Positions 16,029-24,943 of a stretch of DNA of 64,000 nt are shown here, one piece after another. The notes beneath the pieces are model-generated. The model was not told where the DNA came from, did not search any database, and saw only the letters and a program-made list of their open reading frames with translations. Positions within the stretch are counted from its first letter, which is position 1. Every line of letters begins with the position of its first letter. Source of the DNA: Leeuwenhoekiella polynyae (GTDB lineage Bacteria; Bacteroidota; Bacteroidia; Flavobacteriales; Flavobacteriaceae); the NCBI RefSeq assembly GCF_042683665.1, contig NZ_JBHUOO010000003.1; one strand, 5' to 3'. The position numbers and the translations under genes are program-made.

Positions 16029-17294
16029 TTAGTGATTTTGAAGTTTGAACACTTTTTGAATAAGATCAAGACTTTCAGTATGTGAAATGTCTTCCGTCTT
16101 TAAGTGTTTTGCAAACTGTGTAGTGATTTTTTGAATGATACGCTCGCTGATTATTTCAGCTTGTTCTTCGTTAAAACCGGCTATTTTTCTACGTTGATTG
16201 TCTATCTCACCATCTTTAAGATCTACCAGTTTTAATTTTAAAGCCTTAATAGTAGGTGCAAATTGACGCGTGGTCAACCACTCATAAAATTCGTCTTGAA
16301 TTTCAGTGATTATTGCCTGTGCTTGTGGTAACTGCTTTTTGCGACGGTTAAGCGTATCGTTTGTAATTTTTGAAAGTTGGTCTAGATGAACCAGACTTAC
16401 ACCTTCAACTTCTTCTACATTCTCATTTACATTCTTAGGGATACTCAGGTCTAAAATAAGAAGTGGTTTTTTGAGATATAAAAGCTCTTTAGAAATGGTA
16501 GGTTTTTGTGCGCCGGTAGCTACAATCAACACATCTGCTTGTGCGATTTCAGACTGGATGTCTGCATAATCTTTAACGATGAGGTTAAACTTTCCGGCAA
16601 TTTTTTCCGCTTTATCTTTAGTACGGTTGATGAGCGTGATGTGATCATTTTTGGTGTGTTTAACCAAATTCTCACAGGTGTTACGCCCAATTTTTCCGGT
16701 ACCGAAAAGCAAAATATTCTTTTCTGAAATAAACGGAACACGTGATAAAATATATTGAACCGAAGCAAAACTTACAGAAGTCGCTCCGCTAGAAATATTG
16801 GTTTCATTTTTAATGCGCTTACTCGCCTGGATCACCGCATTTACAAGTCGCTCCATAAATGGGTTGACCAGTTTGAGTTTTTTAGCACGCTTAAACCCAT
16901 TTTTTAACTGACTAATAATCTCAAAATCTCCTAAAATCTGGCTGTCAAGCCCGGTACCTACTTTAAATAAATGCTCAACGGCTTTCTCATTTTTATAGGA
17001 GTACGATACCGCTTCAAATTCTGCGATGGTACCGCGGGTATGCTCACATAATAATTTAATAAGATCTAGAGGTTCTTGAGCAAAACCATACAATTCGGTA
17101 CGGTTACAAGTAGAAATGATACTCAGCCCTTCAATACCTTCTTCTTGAGCGCGTTTTAAAATTTGCTCTTGAATAGTACTGTCAACACTAAAATGCCCGC
17201 GCGTCTCAGCATCTGCTTTTAAATAGCTTAAGCCAATGGCGAAAAAATCACCGGGATAAGCCGGATAAAAATGTCGTTTGCCGTTTGTATTCAT
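16029..17294 (-). CDS. hemA: Glutamyl-tRNA reductase
   Basis: First step of the C5 heme pathway: NADPH-dependent reduction of glutamyl-tRNA(Glu) to glutamate-1-semialdehyde. The catalytic cysteine lies in STCNRTELYG near residue 62. The NADPH-binding LLFGTGKIGRNTCENL segment (~195) and a C-terminal helical dimerisation domain follow. The length is 421 residues. It is the first gene of the minus-strand operon down to hemF, with a TACATTTG box 11 bp before its ATG. The partner enzyme hemL is not in this window. Confidence 0.96.
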   Translation of the reverse strand: MNTNGKRHFYPAYPGDFFAIGLSYLKADAETRGHFSVDSTIQEQILKRAQEEGIEGLSIISTCNRTELYGFAQEPLDLIKLLCEHTRGTIAEFEAVSYSYKNEKAVEHLFKVGTGLDSQILGDFEIISQLKNGFKRAKKLKLVNPFMERLVNAVIQASKRIKNETNISSGATSVSFASVQYILSRVPFISEKNILLFGTGKIGRNTCENLVKHTKNDHITLINRTKDKAEKIAGKFNLIVKDYADIQSEIAQADVLIVATGAQKPTISKELLYLKKPLLILDLSIPKNVNENVEEVEGVSLVHLDQLSKITNDTLNRRKKQLPQAQAIITEIQDEFYEWLTTRQFAPTIKALKLKLVDLKDGEIDNQRRKIAGFNEEQAEIISERIIQKITTQFAKHLKTEDISHTESLDLIQKVFKLQNH

Positions 17295-17305
17295 AAGTTC
17301 GGCTG

Positions 17306-17313
17306 CAAATGTA
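17306..17313 (-). promoter_or_regulatory. hemA operon -7 promoter box
   Basis: The minus strand reads TACATTTG, an exact match to the Bacteroidota TAnnTTTG box, 11 bp upstream of the hemA start. A short leader is implied. No convincing -33 TTG was seen. Confidence 0.5.
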
Positions 17314-17428
17314 TTTCGAGTAAACTTTAAAAAGTAACGCTAGAGGTATGATTTTTAACGATGACCGAATAAAATGTCGTTTTTGACTTCAAAAAGCTGA
17401 AAATAGGCTAATTTAGTGAGGAATTCTG

Positions 17429-17465
17429 AATGTGATTCTTCACATTTGTTTAGAATAAATCTAAA
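17429..17465. promoter_or_regulatory. Paired palindromes in the hemA / araC-type divergent region
   Basis: AATGTGA and TCACATT (17429-17446) form a perfect 7-bp inverted repeat with a 4-nt spacer. Three bases later, TTTAGA and TCTAAA (17449-17465) form a second 6-bp one with a 5-nt spacer. Both lie just upstream of the AraC-type gene and about 130 bp from hemA. They are candidate regulator-binding sites; the binding protein is not known. Confidence 0.4.
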
Positions 17466-17485
17466 TAAAATACTTTTTTCTGAGT

Positions 17486-18373
17486 ATGGAAACATTAAAA
17501 AATATCGCTGCAGGTTTGTATAGCGAAACCAATATTGAAGAAGGTTTTTTTATACTGAAATTTAATAATGAAACTGCTGAAAAACAGTTAGTAACACGTG
17601 AGGTTGACAGCAGCTATATTCAGTTTCATTTTTGTGCAAAAGGTACTTCTGTATTTCAGTTTAATGAAGGTAATTATAAGCTTCCGTTAAGTGAAGAACA
17701 CTCCTTATTGCTTTACAACCCGCAACGGGATTTACCTATAAATCTTGAAATCGCTCCGGATAGCTGGGTGATTTCAGTATTCATTTCTATTAAAAAATTT
17801 CATTCTTTATTTTCTCGTGAAGCCGATTTCATAACTTTTTTAAGCGATGAAAACCGCGATCGTAAATATTATAAAGATGGTGTGATTTCACCTTCAATGG
17901 CAATTGTGCTCAACCAATTGATGAACTATAATTTGCATGCTTCCGTTAAAGCGCTTTATTTTAAGGGAAAGGCTTATGAATTGCTCAGTTTGTATTTTAA
18001 CCGCCCTTCTGAAGCTGATGTGGAACAGTGTCCGTTTTTAGTAGATGAAGATAATGTAGTAAAAATCAAAAGAGCAAAAGATATCATCATTGCACGTATG
18101 GCAGAGCCTCCTTCTTTACAAGAACTTGCAGACGAGATCAATCTGAGTTTAAATAAACTGAAAGAAGGTTTTAAGCAGATTTATGGGGATTCGGTATATA
18201 GTTTTCTCTTTGATTATAAGATGGAAGTCGCGAGGCAGTTACTTGCTAGCGGTTCACATAATGTAAATGAAGTAGGACTAAAAATAGGCTACAGCACGGC
18301 AAGTCATTTTATTGCAGCATTTAAAAAACAATACGGTACCACACCTAAAAAATACATTCAATCTCTTAGCTAA
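17486..18373 (+). CDS. AraC-family transcriptional regulator
   Basis: A 295-residue regulator. The C-terminal ~100 residues hold the double helix-turn-helix of AraC/XylS, seen in PSLQELADEINLSLNKLKEG and in NEVGLKIGYSTASHFIAAFK followed by GTTPKKY. The N-terminal ~170 residues are a cupin-like sensor region that binds an unknown ligand. It is transcribed divergently from hemA, which makes control of the heme operon plausible. A ThuA gene follows after 2 bp. Confidence 0.92.
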   Translation: METLKNIAAGLYSETNIEEGFFILKFNNETAEKQLVTREVDSSYIQFHFCAKGTSVFQFNEGNYKLPLSEEHSLLLYNPQRDLPINLEIAPDSWVISVFISIKKFHSLFSREADFITFLSDENRDRKYYKDGVISPSMAIVLNQLMNYNLHASVKALYFKGKAYELLSLYFNRPSEADVEQCPFLVDEDNVVKIKRAKDIIIARMAEPPSLQELADEINLSLNKLKEGFKQIYGDSVYSFLFDYKMEVARQLLASGSHNVNEVGLKIGYSTASHFIAAFKKQYGTTPKKYIQSLS

Positions 18374-18375
18374 TT

Positions 18376-19101
18376 ATGAAAAAAATATTTCTCTTACTTT
18401 CTGTCTCGATTTTAATTCTGAGCTGTAACTCAACAAAAAAAAGTGATTTTTTAACAAAGAAAAATGTCCTGGTTTTTACAAAAACCAATGGTTTTAGACA
18501 CAGTTCTATAGAAACTGGTGTTAAGGCTTTAAAAGAAATAGCTTCTGAAAACCAATGGGCAGTTCAACATTCTGAAGACTCTTTAATCTTTAATTCTGAA
18601 AATCTAAAAGACTTCGATTTAGTGATTTTTCTAAATACAACCGGTGATATTCTTGGCGAAGAGCAACAGGTAGCTTTTCAAAACTATATGGAATCAGGCG
18701 GAAAATTCTTTGGTGTCCACGCAGCTTCTGATACAGAATATGAATGGCCTTGGTATGGGGAATTTATAGGGGGGTATTTTGTGAGTCATCCAAAAACTCA
18801 AAAAGCTCGGGTCGTTAAAAAAGAAAAACACAAAACAGTTGAAGCGTTCCCCGATAGTTTTGAACGTACCGATGAATGGTACAATTTCAAAAACCTGAAT
18901 CCTGATGTTGAGGTCACGCTTACACTTGATGAGTCTTCTTATGAAGGAGGTAAAAACGGGGTGTACCACCCCCACGCCTGGTATCATAAAGTAGGCGATG
19001 GTAAAATGTATTATACAGGCGGCGGTCATACAGAAGAGTCGTATTCAGAACCGCAGTTTAGGCAACATCTTGAGGATGTGATGAAGTGGTTGGTTGAATA
19101 A
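18376..19101 (+). CDS. ThuA-domain lipoprotein
   Basis: A lipoprotein signal with lipobox LILSC precedes a ThuA-like domain: NVLVFTKTNGFRHSSIE, FFGVHAASDTEYEWPWYG and VYHPHAWYH are typical. ThuA proteins have a glutamine amidotransferase-like fold and are linked to trehalose or other sugar use, without a proven reaction. The 2-bp gap to the AraC gene indicates co-transcription. Its place in a heme gene neighbourhood may be incidental. Confidence 0.88.
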   Translation: MKKIFLLLSVSILILSCNSTKKSDFLTKKNVLVFTKTNGFRHSSIETGVKALKEIASENQWAVQHSEDSLIFNSENLKDFDLVIFLNTTGDILGEEQQVAFQNYMESGGKFFGVHAASDTEYEWPWYGEFIGGYFVSHPKTQKARVVKKEKHKTVEAFPDSFERTDEWYNFKNLNPDVEVTLTLDESSYEGGKNGVYHPHAWYHKVGDGKMYYTGGGHTEESYSEPQFRQHLEDVMKWLVE

Positions 19102-19152
19102 TCAAATCAATAGAAAACATCAATACCTGCCCTGACAAGCCTTATAGCTTTT

Positions 19153-19184
19153 TTGTTTTAACAGGGGTATAAGTTGTAATTTTG
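19153..19184 (+). promoter_or_regulatory. hemH promoter (-33 TTG and -7 TAATTTTG)
   Basis: TAATTTTG (19177-19184) matches TAnnTTTG and is preceded by TTG at 19153-19155 with a 21-bp spacer, within the range described for Bacteroidota. The hemH ATG follows 17 bp after the box. This is the best two-part promoter in the window. Confidence 0.6.
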
Positions 19185-19201
19185 AAATTCAAAAAATAAG
19201 C

Positions 19202-20242
19202 ATGAAAAAAGGAGTACTTATGGTCAATCTGGGCTCTCCCAATAGCACAGACCCTAAAGACGTAAAAAAATATCTGGGTGAATTCTTGATGGATGAGCGC
19301 GTGATTGATGTTCCACTTTGGGCGCGTACGCTGCTTGTAAAAGGCATCATCTTGAATACAAGGCCAAAAAAATCTGCAGAAGCTTATTCAAAAATATGGT
19401 GGGATGAAGGTTCGCCTTTAATTGTGTTAAGTGAAAGACTTCAGGCAAAGGTTTCCGATAAAGTAGATGTTCCTGTTGCTTTGGCAATGCGTTATGGAAC
19501 TCCATCTTTAAGAGAAGGTCTTGAAGAACTCAATGCAAAAGGAGTAGATGAGGTTTTGATTCTTCCGTTATATCCGCAATTTGCGATGGCAACTACCGAA
19601 ACTATTTTGGTTTTAGCTGAAGAGTTGCGCAAAGAGCATTTTCCGCATATGCGTTTTTCAGATATCCCGGCATTTTACAACAAACCTGAATATATAGAAG
19701 TACTTTCCCGAAGCATTCAGGAAAAGATTAAAGATCTCGATTTTGAAAAATTGGTTTTTAGTTATCATGGGGTTCCTGAGCGTCACATTAGAAAAAGTGA
19801 TGTTACAAAAAGCCACTGTAAAATAGATGGCAGCTGCTGCCAGACACCATCACAAGCACACCAGTTTTGTTACCGGCATCAGTGTTATGATACAACCAGA
19901 CAGGTTGCAGAAAAGTTAGGTTTAGAAAAAGATAAATATTTTACTTCGTTTCAATCGCGTTTAGGTTTTGACCCTTGGTTGCAGCCTTATACAGATCGTA
20001 CCATAGAGCGTTTTGGTAAAGAAGGAATCAAAAAAATAGCGATCGTTACACCGGCATTTGTAAGTGATTGCCTCGAGACGCTAGAAGAAATCGCGATGGA
20101 AGGGGAAGAGATCTTTCACGAGATGGGCGGTAAAGAATTCACGACAATCCCGTGTTTGAATGACCGGGATGATTGGGCGCACGTAATTGCCACCTGGATC
20201 AACGATTGGGCGCTCGTAGAAGCCTCAAAAGCTATAGCATAA
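19202..20242 (+). CDS. hemH: Ferrochelatase
   Basis: Inserts Fe(II) into protoporphyrin IX as the last step of heme b synthesis. The catalytic histidine is in FSYHGVPERHI near residue 188, and the family motif TPAFVSDCLETLEEI near 290 is intact. The length is 346 residues. A segment after the active-site His contains cysteines 206, 212, 213, 223 and 228, a cluster resembling the internal [2Fe-2S] site known from some bacterial ferrochelatases. It has its own promoter and a hairpin behind it. Confidence 0.96.
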   Translation: MKKGVLMVNLGSPNSTDPKDVKKYLGEFLMDERVIDVPLWARTLLVKGIILNTRPKKSAEAYSKIWWDEGSPLIVLSERLQAKVSDKVDVPVALAMRYGTPSLREGLEELNAKGVDEVLILPLYPQFAMATTETILVLAEELRKEHFPHMRFSDIPAFYNKPEYIEVLSRSIQEKIKDLDFEKLVFSYHGVPERHIRKSDVTKSHCKIDGSCCQTPSQAHQFCYRHQCYDTTRQVAEKLGLEKDKYFTSFQSRLGFDPWLQPYTDRTIERFGKEGIKKIAIVTPAFVSDCLETLEEIAMEGEEIFHEMGGKEFTTIPCLNDRDDWAHVIATWINDWALVEASKAIA

Positions 20243-20246
20243 TTTA

Positions 20247-20266
20247 ATTCCCGCGGAGGCGGGAAT
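20247..20266 (+). terminator. Hairpin after hemH
   Basis: ATTCCCGC (20247-20254) pairs perfectly with GCGGGAAT (20259-20266) over a 4-nt loop. The downstream sequence CTCTTGATTAG is poor in T, so it may be a weak terminator or an mRNA-stabilising hairpin. Confidence 0.45.
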
Positions 20267-20305
20267 CTCTTGATTAGGCTGAAATCTTTCTAAATAGAAT
20301 ACAAA

Positions 20306-21670
20306 TTGCTCAAACCAAATAAATCTGAAGCTTTAGGTAATGAGTCTATCAGTTCTCTATTGATTAAGCAGGCTTTGCCGGCATCAATAGGTATTCTGGT
20401 AATGTCACTTAATATCTTGGTAGACACCATCTTTGTGGGTAATTGGATTGGCAGTATTGCCATTGCTGCAATAAACGTAGTGCTTCCGGTTTCATTTTTT
20501 ATTGCGGCTTTGGGTATGGCAATTGGCATTGGTGGTTCTTCTATTATTTCCAGGGCTTTGGGAGCAAATGATAAGGCAAAGGCTTTAAAAACTTTTGGCA
20601 ATCAAATCACAATTACGTTATTGCTAACGGTGAGTATGGTGGTTTTAGGGTTGGTTTTTATAAATCAATTGATTCCTGCTTTTGGAGGAAAAGGAGACAT
20701 CTTTGAGCCGGCTAAAATTTATTATAGAATTGTGTTGTATGGCGTACCGGTACTGGCATTTTGTATGATGGGCAATAACGTGATTCGAGCAGAAGGAAAA
20801 CCTAAGTTTGCGATGATTGCGATGATCATTCCGTCGCTGGGGAATTTAATTCTAGACTACTTGCTTATCAACGTTCTCGATATGGGGATGGCAGGAGCTG
20901 CCTGGGCAACTACGGCTTCGTATATCTGTTGTTTTTTCTATGTGCTTTGGTATTTTTTGAGTGACAATTCAGAATTGAAAATTGACATCAGTCATTTTGG
21001 TCTTGATCTTCCCATTCTCAAAGAAATGTCTGCCTTGGGTTTTGTAACTCTTGCGCGTCAGGCGGTGGTGAGCATTACTTATTTATTGATGAATAACATT
21101 CTTTTTGAATTGGGTGGGGAAGCTTCGGTAACCGTTTATGCGATAATTGGACGAATGTTGATGTTTGCCCTGTTTCCGGTTCTGGGTGTAACACAAGGTT
21201 TTTTACCGATTGCCGGGTACAATTATGGAGCACAAAATTATTCACGCGTTCGCGAAAGCATCAAACTTGCCATTACCTATGCTTGTGGGGTGGCTTTGGT
21301 CATTTTTGCGTTGATCATGATTTTTCCCGAAAGTATAGTTTCGGTATTTACGCAAGACGAAGCGGTTTTACGTGACACGCCTTGGGCCATGCGCTGGGTG
21401 TTTGCCGCGATTCCGATTATCGGGATTCAGTTGATAGGGTCAGCTTATTATCAGGCGATAGGTAAAGCGACACCGGCTTTATTATTAACCTTGACCAGAC
21501 AGGGTTTTTTCTTCATTCCGCTGGTGCTTATACTTCCCAATTATTTTGGAGAATTAGGCGTATGGATCTCTTTTCCGCTGGCAGATACGCTATCTACACT
21601 CGTTACAGGATACTTTTTATGGCGAGAAACCCGGCTAAAACTAGAAACGGGTACTATAGAAAAGAATTGA
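20306..21670 (+). CDS. MATE-family efflux transporter
   Basis: A 454-residue multidrug and toxin extrusion family protein with about twelve hydrophobic segments. Typical MATE stretches are PASIGILVMSLNILVDTIFVGNWIG near the N-terminus and LGVTQGFLPIAGYNYGA near residue 295. It exports organic cations or related compounds using Na+ or H+. The likely start is TTG at 20306: a stop lies 5 codons upstream and homologues begin near the NKSEALGNESI segment. A strong terminator follows. Confidence 0.92.
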   Translation: MLKPNKSEALGNESISSLLIKQALPASIGILVMSLNILVDTIFVGNWIGSIAIAAINVVLPVSFFIAALGMAIGIGGSSIISRALGANDKAKALKTFGNQITITLLLTVSMVVLGLVFINQLIPAFGGKGDIFEPAKIYYRIVLYGVPVLAFCMMGNNVIRAEGKPKFAMIAMIIPSLGNLILDYLLINVLDMGMAGAAWATTASYICCFFYVLWYFLSDNSELKIDISHFGLDLPILKEMSALGFVTLARQAVVSITYLLMNNILFELGGEASVTVYAIIGRMLMFALFPVLGVTQGFLPIAGYNYGAQNYSRVRESIKLAITYACGVALVIFALIMIFPESIVSVFTQDEAVLRDTPWAMRWVFAAIPIIGIQLIGSAYYQAIGKATPALLLTLTRQGFFFIPLVLILPNYFGELGVWISFPLADTLSTLVTGYFLWRETRLKLETGTIEKN

Positions 21671-21676
21671 TTGATT

Positions 21677-21705
21677 AACTTAGTTAGCTACTAACTAAGT
21701 TTTTT
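21677..21705 (+). terminator. Terminator after the MATE gene
   Basis: AACTTAGTTAG (21677-21687) pairs perfectly with CTAACTAAGTT (21691-21701) over a 3-nt loop and is followed by four more T. It lies only 4 bp before the next ATG at 21710, so that gene either has a promoter inside this gap or receives read-through. Confidence 0.75.
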
Positions 21706-21709
21706 AAGT

Positions 21710-24700
21710 ATGCAAAAATTTTTACTTCGTTTATTTTTTTCAGTTTTAGTCTTTTCAACTTATTCAGGTTTTGGTCAGGATGTTGACGAGTCTCTTTATG
21801 AAGCATTAGAATACCGTTTGGTGGGTCCGTTTCGTGGCGGTCGTAGCGCAGCAGTAACCGGAGTTCCCGGTAAACCCAATCTGTTTTACTTTGGCGCAAC
21901 CGGCGGCGGGGTTTGGCGTACCAAAGACGGTGGGCGCTCCTGGGAAAATATTTCAGACGGCTTTTTTGGTGGAAGTATCGGCTCGGTAGCCGTGGCACCC
22001 AGCGATCATAATATTATGTATGTGGGTGGTGGAGAAAATACGCTGCGCGGAAATGTTTCTTCCGGCTACGGCATGTGGAAAACCACAGATGCCGGTAAAA
22101 CCTGGGAACAGGCAGGCTTGCCTAAAAGCAGGCACATTTCAAAAATTGTGATTCACCCTGATAATCCCGATGTGGTATATGCGGCAGTTTTAGGTGATAT
22201 CTACAAACCCACCGAAGAACGTGGTGTTTACAAAACTACAGACGGCGGTAAAAGCTGGAATAAAGTGCTGTTTTCTAATGAAGATTCGGGTGCGGTTGAC
22301 CTTACTTTTGATCCCAATAATTCACGCGTTTTATATGCTTCAACCTGGCACAGCCGAAGAACACCATACAGTTTTATAAGCGGAGGTGAAGGTTCAGCTT
22401 TATGGAAATCTACAGACAGCGGTAACACCTGGAAAGAAATATCAAAAAATGAAGGTTTTCCTAGTGATACTTTAGGAATTATTGGTGTTGCCGTTTCGCC
22501 TGTAAATTCTGAGCGGGTTTTCGCAATGGTTGAAAATAAAGACAAAGGCGGACTCTACCGCAGTGAAGATGCCGGTGCCACCTGGAAACTCATTAACGAC
22601 GACCGAAACTTACGCCAGCGTGCCTGGTATTACACCAAAGTCTATGCAGATACCGAAGATGAAGATGTGGTTTATGTGCTTAATGTAAGCTATCATAAAA
22701 GTACAGACGGCGGTAAAACTTTCGAAAGCAACAACGCCCCACACGGCGATCACCACGATTTATGGATTGCTCCCGAGGATCCTATGCGTATGATTATGGG
22801 CGATGACGGTGGTGCGCAGATTACCTATGATGGAGGCGAAACCTGGAGCACCTATCACAACCAGCCTACCGCACAATTTTATCGGGTAACAACAGACAAC
22901 CAGTTTCCATATCGTATTTATGCCGCGCAACAGGATAATTCTACTGTTCGCATTCCGCATCGCACCGATGGATATAGCATAAGTGAAGAAGACTGGGAAA
23001 GCACCGCCGGTGGTGAGAGTGCTCATATCGCGGTAGATCCGGAAAATCCGGATATTGTTTACGGCGGTAGCTACGACGGCTTTTTAACCCGCGTGAATCA
23101 CGAGAACAACAGCGTGCGCTCGGTTTCGGTATGGCCCGATAATCCGATGGGGCACGGTGCCGAAGATATGAAGTACCGTTTTCAATGGAATTTTCCCATT
23201 ATGTTTTCCAGACACAACCCTGATGTGTTGTACACCTTCAGTAATCACGTGCACAAAACCACCAATGAAGGTCAAAGCTGGGAGGTCATCAGTCCCGATT
23301 TAACGACTGACGATAAATCAAAACAAGGTTCTTCTGGTGGGCCAATCACACAAGACAATACTTCCGTAGAATATTATTGCACCATTTTCGCAGCAAATGA
23401 GAGTCCGTTGAAAGAAGGATTGCTGTGGACGGGTAGTGACGACGGATTGGTTTATGTAAGCCGTGACGGAGGTAAAAACTGGGAAAATGTAACTCCAAAA
23501 GGAATGCCCGAATGGATGATGATCAACAGCATAGAACCGAGTTATTTTGATGAAGGAACCTGCTACATTGCCGGAACAAAATATAAAACAGGAGATTTTG
23601 CTCCGTATTTATACAAGACTACAGACTACGGAAAAAGCTGGAAAAAAATCACCAACGGGATCGCTCCCGAGCATTTTACCCGCGTGGTTCGCGAAGATCC
23701 GGATCAGGAAGGTTTGCTATATGCCGGTACCGAAACCGGAATGTACATTTCCTTTGATGCAGGAGCCAACTGGAGGCCTTTTCAGCTAAACCTGCCTATC
23801 GTTTCCATTACCGATTTAGCATTGAAAAATAACAACCTTATCGTCGCGACTCAGGGGCGTAGTTTGTATATCATAGATGATTTGAGTGTGTTGCATCAGG
23901 CTTCAGCGATGAATGATGCAGATGCCGTGCATTTGTATAAACCCAAAGACACGTATAGAATGGATGGAGGTAGTCACAACTCTAATTCCGTAGGAACGAA
24001 TCATCCCAGTGGCGTGATGACTTATTTTTATTTGCCAAAATACAATGCTGAAAAAGACAGTATATCGCTAACCTATTTTGATGCTAAAAATGATACGATC
24101 AAATCCTACAGCACTAAAAGTGAAGAAGATAAATTAGAAGTAAAAGAAGGCGCTAACCAGTTCAATTGGGATATGACTTATGAAGGAGCAGAGCGCCTTC
24201 CCGGAATGATTTTATGGTGGGCCAGCACACAAGGACCTAAACAAATTCCCGGAAATTATACGGTTAAACTCAATGTGAACGGAACGGATTATTCACAGCC
24301 ATATACGGTTTTGGCAGATCCGCGATCTGAAGCTTCTGTAGCAGATATGCAGGCGCAATTCGATTTTATAGACGATGTAAATGCAACGGTAGATCACGCG
24401 CACAAAAGCATCAAAAAGATCAGAAATATTACCGGACAGTTGAGTGCTTTTGAAAAGCAATACAAAACCAATCCGGATACCGAAGAACTGCGCGAAAAGT
24501 CAAAAAAGCTGCGTGAAGATCTGGAAGAAGTTGAAAAAGCCTTGTATCAAACTAAAAACCGAAGCGGTCAGGATCCCTTGAATTTCCCAATAAAACTCAC
24601 TAACAAATTAGCACATTTAAATGCACTGGTGGGAATGGGAGATTTTGCTCCTACAGATCAAGATGTAGCGGTAAAAGACGAGCTAACAGCAAAAATAGAT

Positions 24701-24805
24701 TCAGAATTAAACAGGTTTGACAAGTTGGTTAGCGATGAGGTTGCTGCATTCAACAAAGAATTTAACGCGATGCAGCTCAACTACCTTTTTATTCAAAAGG
24801 ACTAG
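21710..24805 (+). CDS. Exported sortilin/VPS10-like beta-propeller protein
   Basis: A 1031-residue protein with an N-terminal signal peptide ending near FGQ. The first ~700 residues contain repeated Asp-box (BNR) motifs of the SxDxGxTW type, such as TKDGGRSWENI, TTDAGKTWEQA, TTDGGKSWNKV and SRDGGKNWENV, which form a VPS10/glycosidase-like propeller. Residues ~880-1000 are charged and helical. Homologues are common in Bacteroidota, often annotated as glycosyl hydrolases without demonstrated activity. Location is periplasmic or outer surface. The stop codon lies inside a perfect 20-bp palindrome. Confidence 0.85.
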   Translation: MQKFLLRLFFSVLVFSTYSGFGQDVDESLYEALEYRLVGPFRGGRSAAVTGVPGKPNLFYFGATGGGVWRTKDGGRSWENISDGFFGGSIGSVAVAPSDHNIMYVGGGENTLRGNVSSGYGMWKTTDAGKTWEQAGLPKSRHISKIVIHPDNPDVVYAAVLGDIYKPTEERGVYKTTDGGKSWNKVLFSNEDSGAVDLTFDPNNSRVLYASTWHSRRTPYSFISGGEGSALWKSTDSGNTWKEISKNEGFPSDTLGIIGVAVSPVNSERVFAMVENKDKGGLYRSEDAGATWKLINDDRNLRQRAWYYTKVYADTEDEDVVYVLNVSYHKSTDGGKTFESNNAPHGDHHDLWIAPEDPMRMIMGDDGGAQITYDGGETWSTYHNQPTAQFYRVTTDNQFPYRIYAAQQDNSTVRIPHRTDGYSISEEDWESTAGGESAHIAVDPENPDIVYGGSYDGFLTRVNHENNSVRSVSVWPDNPMGHGAEDMKYRFQWNFPIMFSRHNPDVLYTFSNHVHKTTNEGQSWEVISPDLTTDDKSKQGSSGGPITQDNTSVEYYCTIFAANESPLKEGLLWTGSDDGLVYVSRDGGKNWENVTPKGMPEWMMINSIEPSYFDEGTCYIAGTKYKTGDFAPYLYKTTDYGKSWKKITNGIAPEHFTRVVREDPDQEGLLYAGTETGMYISFDAGANWRPFQLNLPIVSITDLALKNNNLIVATQGRSLYIIDDLSVLHQASAMNDADAVHLYKPKDTYRMDGGSHNSNSVGTNHPSGVMTYFYLPKYNAEKDSISLTYFDAKNDTIKSYSTKSEEDKLEVKEGANQFNWDMTYEGAERLPGMILWWASTQGPKQIPGNYTVKLNVNGTDYSQPYTVLADPRSEASVADMQAQFDFIDDVNATVDHAHKSIKKIRNITGQLSAFEKQYKTNPDTEELREKSKKLREDLEEVEKALYQTKNRSGQDPLNFPIKLTNKLAHLNALVGMGDFAPTDQDVAVKDELTAKIDSELNRFDKLVSDEVAAFNKEFNAMQLNYLFIQKD

Positions 24806-24870
24806 TCCTTTTGAAGCTTCCCTCCTTTTCAAAGGAGGGGAAACAATTTCGCAGAAATTGAGGGGTGGTT
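24794..24870. repeat. Cluster of three perfect hairpins, flavobacterial-type intergenic repeat
   Basis: CAAAAGGACTAGTCCTTTTG (24794-24813) is a perfect palindrome over the stop codon. CCCTCCTTT/AAAGGAGGG (24820-24839) and CAATTTC/GAAATTG (24844-24860) follow, then AGGGGTGGTT. The CCCTC...GAGGG layout resembles the ends of the DUF559 element at 14661-15103 but there is no gene inside. It probably also terminates the propeller gene. Confidence 0.5.
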
Positions 24871-24943
24871 TTAATACTACTGCAGTTGTTTTAGCACTAT
24901 ATTATCCCTTCACACAACGCGCAATTAGCTTTACCTTTGCGAT

